Shown here in pieces: positions 1 to 11,830 of a DNA stretch of 60,000 nt (the first letter of the stretch is position 1; each line of letters begins with the position of its first letter). Both the position numbers and the translations under genes were made by a program. The DNA is taken from assembly GCF_008831285.2 (NCBI RefSeq), contig NC_045140.1, positions 11,778,505 to 11,838,504 on the forward strand, in the 5' to 3' direction. This stretch comes from Nymphaea colorata (taxonomy: Eukaryota > Streptophyta > Magnoliopsida > Nymphaeales > Nymphaeaceae). The notes below the pieces were generated by a model, which was not told where the DNA came from, made no database searches, and worked only from the letters and a program-made list of their open reading frames with translations.

Positions 1-2215
1 TCTGCTGGAGACGTAATTTGTTTCCAACTACACTTTTTCATAGTATCATTCAAAATTTTATGTTTTTCAGGATTTCCCTTGTAATCACATCCACGTGAAT
101 AGATAAGCATGCATAGCTTTCACATGAAAAGTTTACAGGATCTGCCCATATCCTGCAACAGAAAGACTATCATGTTCCTGTAGTTTAAGGGTGAGCATTA
201 TTAATAAGTTCTCATGCTTGATAGAGAACACGAACTATTAGTTAAACAAATGGAACAAAAGTAAAAAGGATAGGTAATGCACCTAGAGTTAAGAAAGAAT
301 AAAAGTGCAGCCTGTCTAAGTGACAGGCCTTGATCAAGTAGTTCATGGAAGGCTATTTTGACAATTTTAGAATTTCTTATTTTGCATTTGATTTTGGTGT
401 GGTTATTGACCCTTACAATCAAGTCTACAGATGATATAGCAGCTGGAATTATGGAGCAACTAAGACAAAAATCCATGGATAAGGGAGCAGCGTTTAACAA
501 TATTTTCGCCGCCAAATTTCAAGAATTATCCACATGCATTGCCGGGGGAAAAAATAAAAAGGGCCTAGTAACAGAAAACAGCTAACAGAATAAAATAACA
601 GACCCACTACTAAATCATGATACTTGTGTTTATAAACTTGGTAAATGATGGTGGGGGGAGGGGGGTGGTGTTAGTGGAGACGTCACGTTCTGGCAACTTC
701 AAATGAAAGGGGAAAGGAGGTGTCTGTGAGTGTGAATGGATGCATACCTACAAATTCCACAAAAATGACTTTGTCAGCTAGTGTTCATGCATGTCACTTT
801 AAAGAATGTGATTAAAAAGCTAATTTTGGTATCCACTGCCCTTATGATAGTTAAGGTAGAAGCCAAAGAAAGATTACATGAAGTAAACTAAGTGTTAACT
901 CAGAAGAGAAGACAATGTTATGCAAGTTGCAGATGTTCTTTGGTTCATACACCTGAAAAGAGGTGGAGTTACTTGCCAAACCCTGTTACAAACTAATAAT
1001 AAAGAAAAGTGTGAGAACATATTGCAGAATGTATGGGAGAAATAACTCCTACAAGTGGACTTTTATATGAAGATGACAGTTTTATCATCAAACAGCCTAG
1101 AAATAAGCAATGAAACTGAAACTACATCTCACAATGGGCCTCATGGTTGGGAATGCGATCATTTTTCAACAAGTTGCACTCAATGCTAACCGTAGGAAGC
1201 AAGTGAAAATCTCCTGCTGAGTGGTATCCCGTAGTGATCATCATGTTATATCCCAGAGTAATCTGGAAAAGCAGTAAGTCAACTTTTTGAGGAAGTTCTG
1301 CATCTCGAATTTATCTGATAACAAAGCCACCGTTGGCAGTGAGGGTGCAGCCCTTCGCAAGAAAGAACCTTATGCACGATGTGTTCCATAATTATACCAA
1401 TACTTCTATCCATCAGCAAGTACACAAGAGTTCAGTACTATATAGTTGCACACATGCAGAATGGCCAAAGAGAATTCAAAGTCTATGGAACTATGAGCAA
1501 AATTTATCCACTCCAGAATCTCATGAAAGTACCTTGCCTTTTCATGATCCATGATAACAGATACAAACTGAACTCCGACTCCCACTTGTAATTGGTCTAA
1601 ACATATTGAAAACAAGACGCACTTGATCTAGTGTTTGAATGGGCACGACTGGTCATCCCATACATGTTTAACTCACCCAAGTGCTACAAGTCATCCTTTA
1701 CCATCTGCTCGTTGAAAGGCTAACTCTTGATTCATTCCTTAATAGAAGCCTAGTTGTAAGCCCAGTGCACCCATAAATATAAAAGATGGTTTGTATGAAA
1801 ATCAAAATTTTATTTAAGAACAATCTGACTGCAGTACTTAAACCGATAGTTTTGTGGAACATCTGCAAAAATACTGGTATGACACATAGTTTGGAATGAA
1901 AATGGGCAGCTTGAGCCACTTTTGTTGGCCGTACCTCAGGAAAGGCATGTAGTCAATAATATGCATTCAAAATTTTTGAGCTTCCTGAATCATGGAAAGA
2001 ACTAACCAGACAACAAGAGACTAGAGAAATTTGAATCGCAGATTAAAACTTTTGCAGCATAGGAATCCGACCACTTGTTCAAGATTCCTTCTAATCATTG
2101 GTCACTCTTCACAGCCGCCTTAGAGGAACTTGCATAGAACACATATCGTTGCATTATACTGGTGAAGGCCGCTTCAACAGCCAGAGTAAAAACGAACAGT
2201 TCATCTACTTTGAAT
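1..2215. other. AT-rich stretch, no gene recognised
   Basis: Only short open frames of about 60-105 codons occur here, on both strands. None has a recognisable domain or a consistent splice pattern. A minus-strand open stretch near 2100-2205 ends in a stop codon and could be a terminal exon of a gene whose promoter lies near 4.0 kb, but nothing in its sequence confirms this. The stretch may hold introns or 3' untranslated sequence of that putative gene. Confidence 0.5.
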
Positions 2216-2482
2216 CTATGTCATCTGGGTGCTTCTAAATGGCTGCCACACCCGTGTCGCACCCGTGTCGATGTTGGTGCTGGTGCTTCTCCAACACAAA
2301 ATATTTATATGTAAATATAGATAAATAAGGCTACTAGATGTCCATAGCTACGTAACAAAGGACTTATCTACATATAGACACACACATATATATACATCCT
2401 CACTGCACCCGCACCTGAATTTTTTTGAAAATTGCGCATCTACACCTGCACCAGCACCCATGCCCGCACCCATGTGACATAG
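2216..2482. mobile_element. MITE-like element with 17-bp terminal inverted repeats
   Basis: The left end reads CTATGTCATCTGGGTGC (2216-2232). The reverse complement of 2466-2482 reads CTATGTCACATGGGTGC, so 15 of 17 positions match. The interior is rich in CACCCG-type motifs near both ends and has an AT-rich centre. There is no coding capacity at 267 bp. This is the architecture of a non-autonomous DNA transposon. The superfamily cannot be assigned without finding a target-site duplication. Confidence 0.7.
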
Positions 2483-3023
2483 CTTTGAATATGATAATCA
2501 TCTCTCAAAGCTTTTTGCATAATTCCATTTCATGTAGTCTTGCATGTATTCAAGAGACGCAGCACACAATCAAACAGATGTTAACGCATCAATAGGAGAA
2601 ACAGTTACGAGACAAGCAAAAACGTGAAACGAAAGTGGTTCAGGATGTAGTTAACGGTTGTAATGTGCATTGTAAAGAAAACCCACAATATATGGGTAGA
2701 AACGATTGTACACAACCTCCTTAAAAAGAATGATAAAACAATAACTCCTCTCTCTCAGACATTTGTAGAGAGAGAGACTAGAGAGTTTGTCGTGGATGTA
2801 GGCAAGATTCAGCCATACCATGTTAAATCCCTGTGCAATCTTTTTCTGATTTTGTTTTACTACTGAAATTTGAAAATAAAATGGAAAGAAAGAACAGGAA
2901 GCTAACTGTCACCAATCAAGAACCACAGAAAGTGCAGTCTACACATAATATCATGTGCTGAGGTTGCCTCAGAAGTCAAAAGACAGAAATAAAACCAGAG
3001 CCATACCACAAAACAAATCATAC

Positions 3024-3150
3024 CGCTTAGACGTGCCAATCTGAAGGAACTATCCCATAATGATGCAAAACAGCCAGAAAAGCTCCCAAGGAATGGCGTG
3101 CGCATCACAAAGAGTGCAAACTCAGTTCTGGAAGCACCACCGCGAACATA
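3024..3150 (-). CDS. possible internal coding exon of an unidentified minus-strand gene
   Basis: On the minus strand an open stretch follows an acceptor-like TAG at 3151-3153 and ends at a donor-like AGCG|GTATGA at 3024. It encodes about 42 residues, including RGGASRTEFALF and GSFSGCFASLW, rich in Gly, Ser and hydrophobics, which could be a membrane segment. A TATA-like box on the same strand lies about 0.85 kb upstream. I do not recognise the family, and no flanking coding exons were confirmed. It may equally be a chance open stretch. Confidence 0.25.
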
Positions 3151-3992
3151 CTACGCCACGACGAAGCAGGCTAAAGTCAGTGAATTAGTGAACCAACAAA
3201 TATGAATAAAAACCCCATCTTACTAGGCCAGTCAGTACATTCAAAGGCAAAATTAGGAATCGATTAAACGTTTCCCACGATTAAGAAGAAAGGTACGCCA
3301 AAAGAAGTGTAAAATAAGGCTCACCAAGTACCAAGTAAAAATATCAAGAGGAATGACAAATGCAGAAGAAATAAATGTTAGTGGACGAAGGCTATCGGGT
3401 AATGATGGAAGGAAGAGGACCCACTTTGAGGTTTTGACAGTTTGAGGACTAAATGCGTTGAAATTAGATAAAAAAAAAAGTTAAAAAAAAAACATCGCGA
3501 GGAAATCGAAGTATTTCGTCAACTCGATTCAAATGGGTGGTTTAATCGAGTTTCGAGCTTCAGATGGAAAGGTGAAAACTCCCACGGATTCAACAGGGAG
3601 AGCTTGGGGATATGGATTGACGAATGGTACCTAAAGGCTAGAACGAATTTCAACTGAGCCTTCTAATTATATCCTCGAAAGGTCAGCTCACAATCACGGC
3701 CCAGTTCTCGCGACTGCAGGTGATGAAAGATCAAACGAGGAAAAGAACGGGAATGAGCTTCGAAGCCTTGAGGTCAAGGAGCGTCTATCGGCACATTCAG
3801 ATCTCGACGACCACAGTGGATGATTCTCGTAGTCGATTCTTGCAACAATCACGGGGAAGACGATGAAGAGAAATGGGGCCGTGGCGGAGAAGAAGAACAA
3901 AGGATTTCGCGGGAGTTCGCGTGCGCGCGTTTTAGTTCGACTGCTTCCGTTTCTCCCTTTCGACGGCGGCGGTAGACTTGCCTTACCTTCCC

Positions 3993-4001
3993 TATTTTAT
4001 A
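3993..4001 (-). promoter_or_regulatory. TATA-like box for a putative minus-strand gene
   Basis: The minus strand reads TATAAAATA here. It is followed downstream by a GC-rich stretch (about 3985-3860) full of CCGCC and CTTCTTC motifs, typical of a plant 5' leader. A 68-codon minus-strand frame opens at 3900 in this leader but has no recognisable product. The signal suggests a transcription start near 3.97 kb, running toward the left edge of the window. Confidence 0.35.
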
Positions 4002-4142
4002 TTAATTGGCATATTCATACCTATCTTGTAGCTACATGCAATAAGTGCACATTTTTAGCGAGCCATTTTAATTATCTTTTACTGATCAAATTCATTCGTA
4101 AAACATTTTCCTTTCATTGGCACTGCATGAGGGAAAAAGAGT

Positions 4143-4420
4143 AGGAGTAGGTGCAACCGAGCCGAGTCGAGCCCAAGCTTGCCCAGCTTGAGTTCGACTT
4201 AGCTCAAAGAGTTCAAGCTCGAACTTGAACTCGAGTCGAGTTCCCTAACACGAACTCGAGCTCGACTCGACTATACATAGTCGAGCTCGAGCGTTAAGTC
4301 TTATTTAACTCGTTTAGCTTGTTTAGCTCGTTTACGTGTAATTTAACTCATTTAGCTCGTTTAGTCATAATTTAACTCGTTTAACACGTTTAGACAGGAG
4401 GCCCATGAAACAAGTCATAT
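4143..4420. repeat. CTCGAG/GAGCTCG-rich repeat block with TTTAGCTCG repeats
   Basis: The first half is dense in GAGTCGAG, CTCGAGCTCG and similar self-complementary words. The second half repeats a roughly 20-30 bp unit containing TTTAACTCGTTTAGCTCG about four times. The base composition contrasts sharply with the surrounding AT-rich DNA. It looks like the terminal part of a dispersed plant repeat. No coding capacity was seen. Confidence 0.55.
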
Positions 4421-4899
4421 AATATGAACTCAAGGAGCGGTATTGCACATCCTATAGATCTGTTAGTCATTACGCCTCTTCTTGTGATGATGTTGGAGGC
4501 AAATAGGCTGCTAAGGAGGATGGACATGGAGGCAATAAATGGTCCTAGGTGAAGTTAAGAAAGAGAAGGATGAAGCCTCAACAAGGTTTCAAAGATGAAG
4601 TGTTAGAAAGCAACATGTTCCAAGCACTTGGAAGCGAGAAGACACACATAGAGGCCGTTTGGAAATAGTAACTTATTATTATTGTTTCATGAATATGTCC
4701 AAAAAATTGAAGTATATTCATGGAACACTTGTCCTGGTGTTCTATGAATTTGCCCTATTTTTTAAGACAGGTTCCTAGGATAGTAACAAAGTGTAACTGT
4801 AGCCAATAATGACACATCAACTGATTCCACCCAAGGTCAAGATGCACCAATTCATACTCCCCTTTGTGTCTAGGGTGGGCCAGCATTCAAAAGCAGCTA

Positions 4900-7800
4900 T
4901 AGGGGAAACAAAGTCATCTATGGAGAAAGTCACCAGCTCACACAAATGTTCTTAGAAAGACCAGAATGAAGGAATTGGGAAGCAATCACCAGCTTTGATG
5001 GCAAGGTCCAGTCTCATAAAGGAACTCAACCCTTTGCCAAGCTTTGACAAGATGTGCACACACAAAGCTGATAGCCCTCCAACAGCCCCAACATTACATC
5101 CTCAATCGAAGCCTAACCAAGAGAAAACAAAAGATCGTGCAAGAGAATAAATGTGGATGAAAAGCGAGGCAATGAGTTTGTAGAAAAATGCATGAACACC
5201 AATAAAGAATCTGAGCCCCCAATTGAAACTCAATGCACTATGGGCACCTTGGAACATAGACCACTAAGAAGAGAGCAGGGGAGGCAAAGAAGATGTGTTG
5301 CTAGTCGACTTAGCGGATGATCCAAGGGACAAGAGTTTGATGGAGCAAATGAGTCTAACAAATCCATGGCAATCAATGACTTGACCAAATAAAACAAGCC
5401 CATCATGGAGTCGAGAATGGATGAACCAGTATGCTATGATGCTTAAATCTCACAATCCCTCGTGCAAGTCATAAGCTAGAAGGCCCAAGGCTTATTGAAC
5501 AAAACTTCACAACAAGAACTACATATGATTCTTCAAAAGCTCAACCTTGAAGTAGTGGTGGTGGATACTCCTCTCAATGAAGTAACACTAGAATGGTTTG
5601 CGCTTAAATTCTCCAACATAAGATTACTATCAAATTTAGGAGCCGAATGTATTTGGGCTTGAATTATTGAACTTTGGAACTAGACTAAAGTGGTGCTGAT
5701 TGAGGTCAAGGTCACTTGAAATGGATCAATTGCTACGTTCATCAATGAAAGCGGCATGACTAAAATTCCAAACTTGAGTCGTTCCTAGTCTAACCACCAC
5801 CAAGACAAGAAGAATGTAATTAGTTTTGTTGATAGATGTTTCATTAATAATCTCTGGATGGAGAACTTCCCAATCTGTAGTAAATCACTTCTCACTACCC
5901 TGTCCATTGTGCTTCTCTTTTAGTCCAAAGGCAAGTCTTATCACTCGCGTGCTCAGAGACTCATGATGCTACCCTTTAATAGAGGAAGCTTGTAGGAAGG
6001 AGGCAGTGGAATGCCTCATGATTCAAATAATGGAGAAGCTTGAAGCAGTTAATCAAGCGTTGCCCATGGAACCTGCATATAGGGTGAACACCTTGACTCA
6101 ATAGATTGAACATATCAAAAAGGAGCTATCTATGTGTCAATCTAACATAGAGAGAGGCGATGTATACATCTCTGCTAGAGAGACAATGTTGAGATTGGCT
6201 ACTTATGATGAAGAAGGAGTATTGAAAACAAAAGTTTTACCAAAAATAGTTATAATCTAACAATGCAAATACAATTTATTTCCTGAACAAATCCAAAGTT
6301 ATGAGAGAAAAAACAAAATAAGATCACTAGACTTAATGGGCATTGATGTGAGGATGCCAATCAAGAGATGTGCACCAAGTACTTTGAGGACTTCTAGGGT
6401 AATAAATAGGGCACTAGCTCCCTTCCTACCAACATGGCAGATGACCCACTCATCTCACTAGAAGATAATGATCAGCCCCTAAAGCCAATAATAGATGAGG
6501 AGATTTACTAGTCGGTCACAGTGACCAATCCTGAATTGGTGTCATGACTAGATGGCCTTCCAAACCGATCCTACCAAAAGTGTAGGGAATGGATAAAGAA
6601 GACATTTTGAAGGCATCCAAAGCTTCTTTGCTATAGGCAAGTCGCTTTGGAAAGCTAATAGGACCCACTTGGTCATTGTTCCTAAAGCTCTTAATGAATG
6701 AGGATCTAAACCTTCAGGCTCCTCTCCTTTGCAACAACAACCTCAAATTCTTCAACCAAATCATGGTTAGATGCATGTAGCCAATCCTCTATTGAGTTAT
6801 ATCCTACAACCAACATATTTTCTTGCCAAAAAGAAATATTCAGGAAAGCTTCCCCCTTGCCATGAAGCACTGCACTCTATGAAGTCCAAAAGAGCAATTA
6901 CTATGCCTAAGAGCAAATTTAAGCAAAGCGTACAACTCAATAAATTGGGGATTTCTTTATAATGCACTTAGAGTTCTTGGTTTTTGTTGGAGAATAAGAT
7001 TTAAAAATCATGATTGACATCGCCTTAGTCTCTACAACGATCATTTTAAACGGGTGGGAATCAAGATGGTTTTTTCCAAAAAAGGGGGGATTTGGCAAAG
7101 GTGACCTCCTTTCCCTCTATCCTAGTAGTGGTAAAAATGTTTTCAAGAGACATTCAAAAAGACATAATGTGGTGCAGTGATGATTCACTCAATCTTGTAT
7201 GCAAATGACTTATTATTGCTTTTAAGCTTTAAAAACAGTTTATCATGCGCATAAAGAAAAGACTAATGGAACTTAAAGCCTGTGCAGATTTGAAAATTAA
7301 TCAACAAAAAAAGTGTGATTATTCCCTTTCATATGAGCAATGAAGAGGTTTAATATTTAGCTAGAAACCAAAGAATTGAAGTGTTGGGAGCCTGCCTTTT
7401 CAAGTACTTAGGATCATCCCATCATATTGATGATTTTTAATAAATCCACTACATGACACTAGCCATTAAAACAGAGAAAAGACCTGCCTTTACAAACATA
7501 TTTTATCTTTTGCAAGATGCATATGCCTCCTCAAGTATGAGTTGTATAGCATTTCAATATATTACACCATGTTAGTAAAACTCCCTAACGGTATGGTAAA
7601 AACTATAATCTCTCTCTAATCAATTTCTATGGGGAGACAATGAATAGACATGTCATCTTCAACTATTAAAATGGGATACAGTATGCCTTTCAAAAGAGGA
7701 ATGAGGTCTTGGAAAGCACATTGTTCAAAAAATCAATGAAGCTTCTCTAGCTTTCCTAGCTAGTGGAGTCCCTTGCTTAGATTCAATACGGGCCAAGTTG

Positions 7801-9180
7801 ATAAAATTTAAGTATCTCTCCAAGCAAAGTTTATAGATTGTAGAGCCTAAGAGTAGGAACTCCCATTGTTGAAAGGTGAGCCATACTTGTAACCAAATTC
7901 ATGACTGCATATCATAAAAAATTAATGATGGTAGTTTAGCTAAACTTTAGATGGATCAATGGAATGGCTCACCACTTATCCATGAGTTAACCATAAAAGA
8001 GTACTCTAAAGTCCATTGTTTCCTAAAACTGTCATTTGTTGATATGCTATGCGACAGAACTTCTCCCCTGAGGCCTAGCAAATTCTGATTGATAAAAAGA
8101 TATAAAATTCTTTTAATCTCTAATGCCATACAAGGTGTAAACATTTAGAGCTTCATCGATCTCATAGTAAGGAAATTTCTTGTAAAACCATGTGGGAAGC
8201 CTTGAGGGCTCAAGGCTCTCATCAACGTTAGCATTAACTTATTTGGTAATCCTTAGGCTACCCTAGAGCTTGTTGTACATTGCATGTGGGTTGCAAAGAT
8301 CACCTCATCACAAATGACAGACTAAAGACAATCAGATTTGCATGGCTTCTAAATATTTGTTATGTCACTAGAATATGAAAAATGTCTGCCACCTATTTAT
8401 AGATTGAAAGGTGTCCCAATGAATATGACAATATGTGGCCAACAAATTTGGCAAAACCTCGATGGTCAAGTTGAACTTCATCTCTAACCTTAAATGGTGT
8501 GATAATCAAATTTAGTGTAAAGTAATTAACTAGATATTTGTGTTTGTGCTATCATTTAGTTGTTTGGTGGATTGGCAGAAGAGAAACAAAGCCAAAAAAA
8601 CATAAGAAATAAGTGATTTGGAAAAGAGCATGATTTGATGTATGGAGGATACGTGTGAAACGCTTTTTAAATCTTGAATATAATAAAAGATCTAAAATTG
8701 CTATAGAACTGCACTGGCTGCAAAAATTGGGTCTATGACCCTAGAATAAGAACATTCATCCAAATTAGTTACCGTAGGCATGATTTGATCAATGGAGATG
8801 TAGTCATTGTTTAGAATCAGTCTAGGAAAATTTTGTTAAAATTTATTAAATGAAGCATGAATCCAACTTGCAATCTTCCTCTATGAGCCAATGGCAAAAG
8901 TCTTTTAGCAATAAAGGATGACAACATGTCAATTTCGATTCAATCCAACTCATCCTTATGTTGTTTTGGCTCTCTAAAACAAATTTCAGTCACGATCACC
9001 TACCATCTTGCATGTTCATAGACAGCCGCTTCATAGGATAGCAATTTCAAAGAGACACCTCTCATATGAGACAACTGACCTCCTTGTGACTAAACTTGAA
9101 AGAGACTCTTATCACGAATGAGGTGATACAAATGAAGAATATTTGTAGCTTTTTTTTATGCCTATCTATTTTTTTTTATT
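4900..9180 (+). mobile_element. decayed LINE (non-LTR retrotransposon), plus strand
   Basis: Reading across stops and frameshifts on the plus strand gives a run of plant LINE ORF2 landmarks in the right order. Around 6380-6600 is the linker before the reverse transcriptase. At 6905-6965 is SKAYNSINWGFLYNALRVLG, matching the RT block with the FSKAYD motif. Around 7060-7130 lie remains of the RQGDPLSP block, and near 7200 those of the YADD block (MQMTYYCF). At 7640-7800 comes the SNQFLWGD..WDTVCLSKEE region. Near 8350-8600 is a zf-RVT-like tail ending in VANKFGK and CLVDWQKRNKAKK. T-rich DNA at 9150-9190 may be close to the 3' end. The left boundary is uncertain; 4420-4900 shows nothing recognisable. 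No frame is long enough to be functional. Confidence 0.75.
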
Positions 9181-10070
9181 GTTTATAGTCTATTATTCAT
9201 TTCAAGATCATATTCAATTTTGCAGTTATCATTTTTTTCATTAAATCAATCTCTGTGCAGTGGTTTCCTTAATATGAAATTTGGTAGGATAAAATGACTT
9301 CATGTGGCAGGCTTTTGTTAGGGAAGCCTCCATCCAATGGTAGACTTTGCATGAATTTGTATTGATGTTTCTTTGAATTTTGCTTTCAAACCAGAGGTGG
9401 AGGTAGTAATGGAGAAGAATCATCTCAAGTAACATGTGGTGTATGAGAGTTCTATTGAGATATTACGCTTGAAAGATCACATCTAACAAGTAACTGCAGG
9501 TGGAGAGCGGGTGTTGGAGCATCATGTAAGCATAATCTAGTTTCATCAGATGGCTAGAAAGAGTTGATGATTACTATGTTTAAAGTAGTTTCTACTTAGT
9601 TTTGAATGATCTGTTGAGAAACAATGAGATGAGAGAATTGTTTTTAAGGTGTCTTGTTCGGATATGAGATATTGATCTAGTATGAAGGATGCACAAAAAC
9701 ATCTTCTATACACTAGATAGTCCCATGTGAAGGCAGGTAGAGATAAGGACCTTATCAAGACTGGCCTCCTAAAAGGAAGGATCTATTGTTAAAGACATTT
9801 TGAATAAGGAAAAAGACAAGATAAGACATGAGAGTGATTCACTAATGCCTATTGATAACAAGACTTCTATTGGTGTGATTACTGTAACCAGTTTAGGGTA
9901 GACTTATTTTGATAATGAGTCAAAAGCATACATGGGGAAAGATCAGAAGCAAACTCTCACCATGGTAAGGAAAATCTTGACCTTAGGATTAGAGTTAGTG
10001 ATGTATGAAACTGTAATCACCCCAAATTTTTCTAAAGGACTATGATGTTTTATCCAAGTGCGAAATTCAA
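9181..10070. other. no gene recognised
   Basis: Degenerate AT-rich sequence between the decayed LINE and the tandem arrays. Only short frames occur, with no recognisable motif. Confidence 0.5.
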
Positions 10071-10074
10071 ATTT

Positions 10075-10265
10075 AGGCACAAGATTTCCAAAATACAACT
10101 TTCAGATCCAAATTAAATCCAAAATACTACTCTTAGATGCAAAGTAAATCCAAAATACTACTTTCAGATCCAAATTAAATCCAAAATACTACTCTCAGAT
10201 CCAAATTAAATCCAAAATAGAACTTTCAGATCCAAATTAAATCCAAAATACTACTTTTAGATCCA
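10075..10265. repeat. 31-bp tandem repeat array, about six copies
   Basis: The unit is of the type ATCCAAAATACTACTTTCAG plus CCAAATTAA. The TTCAG/TTTAG landmark recurs with its last base at 10105, 10136, 10167, 10198, 10229 and 10260, an exact 31-bp period. Copies differ by a few substitutions and no indels. The array leads straight into the next, longer-period array. Confidence 0.9.
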
Positions 10266-10309
10266 AAACCCAAGTTCAGATCCAAATCAATCATTTAAGT
10301 CTAATTTGC

Positions 10310-10790
10310 CTTTTCTTTTGACCAAAAACCTTCTTTTAGAGGGTGATTTTAGTCTTTTTGGGCAAACAAGACCGATTCCTCCTTTTGACCAAAAACCTCC
10401 TTTTAGAGGGTGATTTTAGTCTTTTTTTAAACAAGACCGATTTGCCCCTCCTTTTGACCAAAAAACCTCCTTTTAGAGGGTGATTTTAGTCTTTTTTTAA
10501 ACAAGACCGATTTGCCCCTCCTTTTGACCAAAAAAACCTCCTTTTAGAGGGTGATTTTAGTCTTTTTGGTAAACAAGACCAATTTACCCCTCCTTTTGAC
10601 CAAAAAACATCCTTTTAGAGGGTGATTTTAGTCTTTTTGGTAAACAAGACCAATTTACCCCTCTTTTTGACCAAAAAACATCCTTTTAGAGGGTAGTTTT
10701 AGTCTTTTTGGGTGGACAAGACTCATTTGCCCTTCCTTTTGGCCAAAAAAATCTCCTTTTAAAGGGTGATTTTAGTCTTTTTAGGTCAAA
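10310..10790. repeat. about 70-bp tandem repeat array, seven copies
   Basis: The core TTTTAGAGGGTGATTTTAGT begins near 10334, 10401, 10471, 10542, 10613, 10684 and 10757, so periods are 67-73 bp. Each unit also carries CCTTTTGACCAAAAAACCTC and ACAAGACCGATTTGCCCCTC. Length differences come mainly from A- and T-runs. It resembles the subrepeats seen in the U3 part of some plant LTRs, but no flanking LTR ends were identified. Confidence 0.9.
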
Positions 10791-10794
10791 AAAT

Positions 10795-11060
10795 TCAAAT
10801 TTTGGGTTTTGGCTCCAAAATCCTCTGTAAATACCCCCCATATCCTTCCTCTTGGGCAAGATTGGGTCCTTGGAAGAAACTCTAGTGTATTCTCACTTGA
10901 AGACTTAGAGTTTCTCTTGAGCTCTCTCTCTCTCCCTCTCCCTCTTTCCATTTCCTTCTCCAACTTAGAGCAAGCACTCTTGGAGCTTCATTCAAAAGCT
11001 TCAAGTGAAGGTGTTCATCTTTCTTAGGTAATTTCCCATTAGAGGTATGTAATCTTCATC
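10795..11060 (+). promoter_or_regulatory. promoter/leader-like segment after the tandem arrays
   Basis: After the arrays the sequence passes through TCTGTAAATACCCCCCAT (TATA-like context), then a CT-rich leader-like stretch (10918-10960). A 72-codon open frame (10809-11027) has no recognisable domain and low complexity, so I do not call it a gene. The arrangement of subrepeats, TATA-like word and CT-rich leader is what an LTR U3-R region looks like. This is inference; no primer-binding site or paired LTR was found. Confidence 0.3.
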
Positions 11061-11172
11061 CCTCTCATTTCTCTCTTCTTTCTTTTCATTAATATTCTTA
11101 TTATTATGTTATTTCTTTTTCTTAAATATAGTCTTGTTGTTGTTTTCATTTTCTCTTCACATCTTCATCTCC

Positions 11173-11830
11173 CCATGGCCAAAGGAGATAGTACTCAACC
11201 TCTTTTTAGAGACAAGAGGCTATGCTCAAATGCACCAGGAGCATGAGAAGATGAGATGATATTTTATTTTATGATTAAATCATGCTCTTTCAAGTATTCT
11301 TGTTGTTCTTGTTCTTTCTCTTTATCAATATCTTCTTGCTCTTTCTTCTCTTCAATATATACTTGTTGTTGTTATTCTTTTCCTTAATGAATATATTTTT
11401 TGTTGTTATTGTTATTTCATTTCTTCTTGTTGTTGTTATTCTTTTCCTTAATGAATATATTTTTGTTGTTATTGTTATTTCATTTCTTCAATATAGTCTT
11501 GTTCTTGTTACTTTTTTTTTTTTTTCTTCTTTTTCTTTCCATGACCAAAGGAGATAGCCATCAATCTCTTTTTACAGACAAGAGGCTATGCTCAAGTACA
11601 CCGGGAACATGGAAAGATGAGATGATCTTTCATTTTAATCATGTTCTTTCTTTTCATGAATACATTCTTATTGTTCTTTTGTTTCCTCTTATTTTCCTCT
11701 CTTCCTCATTTCTCCATGGCCAAAAGAGATAGCCCTCAATCTCTATTTTAGAGTCAAGAGGCTATACTCAAGTGCACCGGGAACATGAGAAGATGAGGTG
11801 GTATATCAATTCATAGTTACATCATGTCTT
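11173..11830. repeat. three dispersed copies of a CCATGRCCAAA...-type module with TTGTT-rich spacers
   Basis: A module of about 90 bp starts with CCATGGCCAAAGGAGATAG and includes ACAAGAGGCTATGCTCAA and CACCGGGAACATG. It occurs at 11173, 11539 and 11713. The spacers are T-rich and carry TTCTTGTTGTTGTTATTC and CTTAATGAATATATTTTTG subrepeats, themselves duplicated at about 11365-11480. The 91- and 110-codon frames across the spacers are Leu/Phe low-complexity translations of T-rich DNA. Confidence 0.8.

Noticed and set aside
10310-10790. CRISPR-like look of the regular array
   Set aside because: The whole unit of about 70 bp is repeated with no unique spacers, and the window is plant nuclear DNA.
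10809-11732. Open frames of 72-110 codons after the tandem arrays
   Set aside because: They are Leu/Phe low-complexity translations of T-rich repeats; the repeats explain them.
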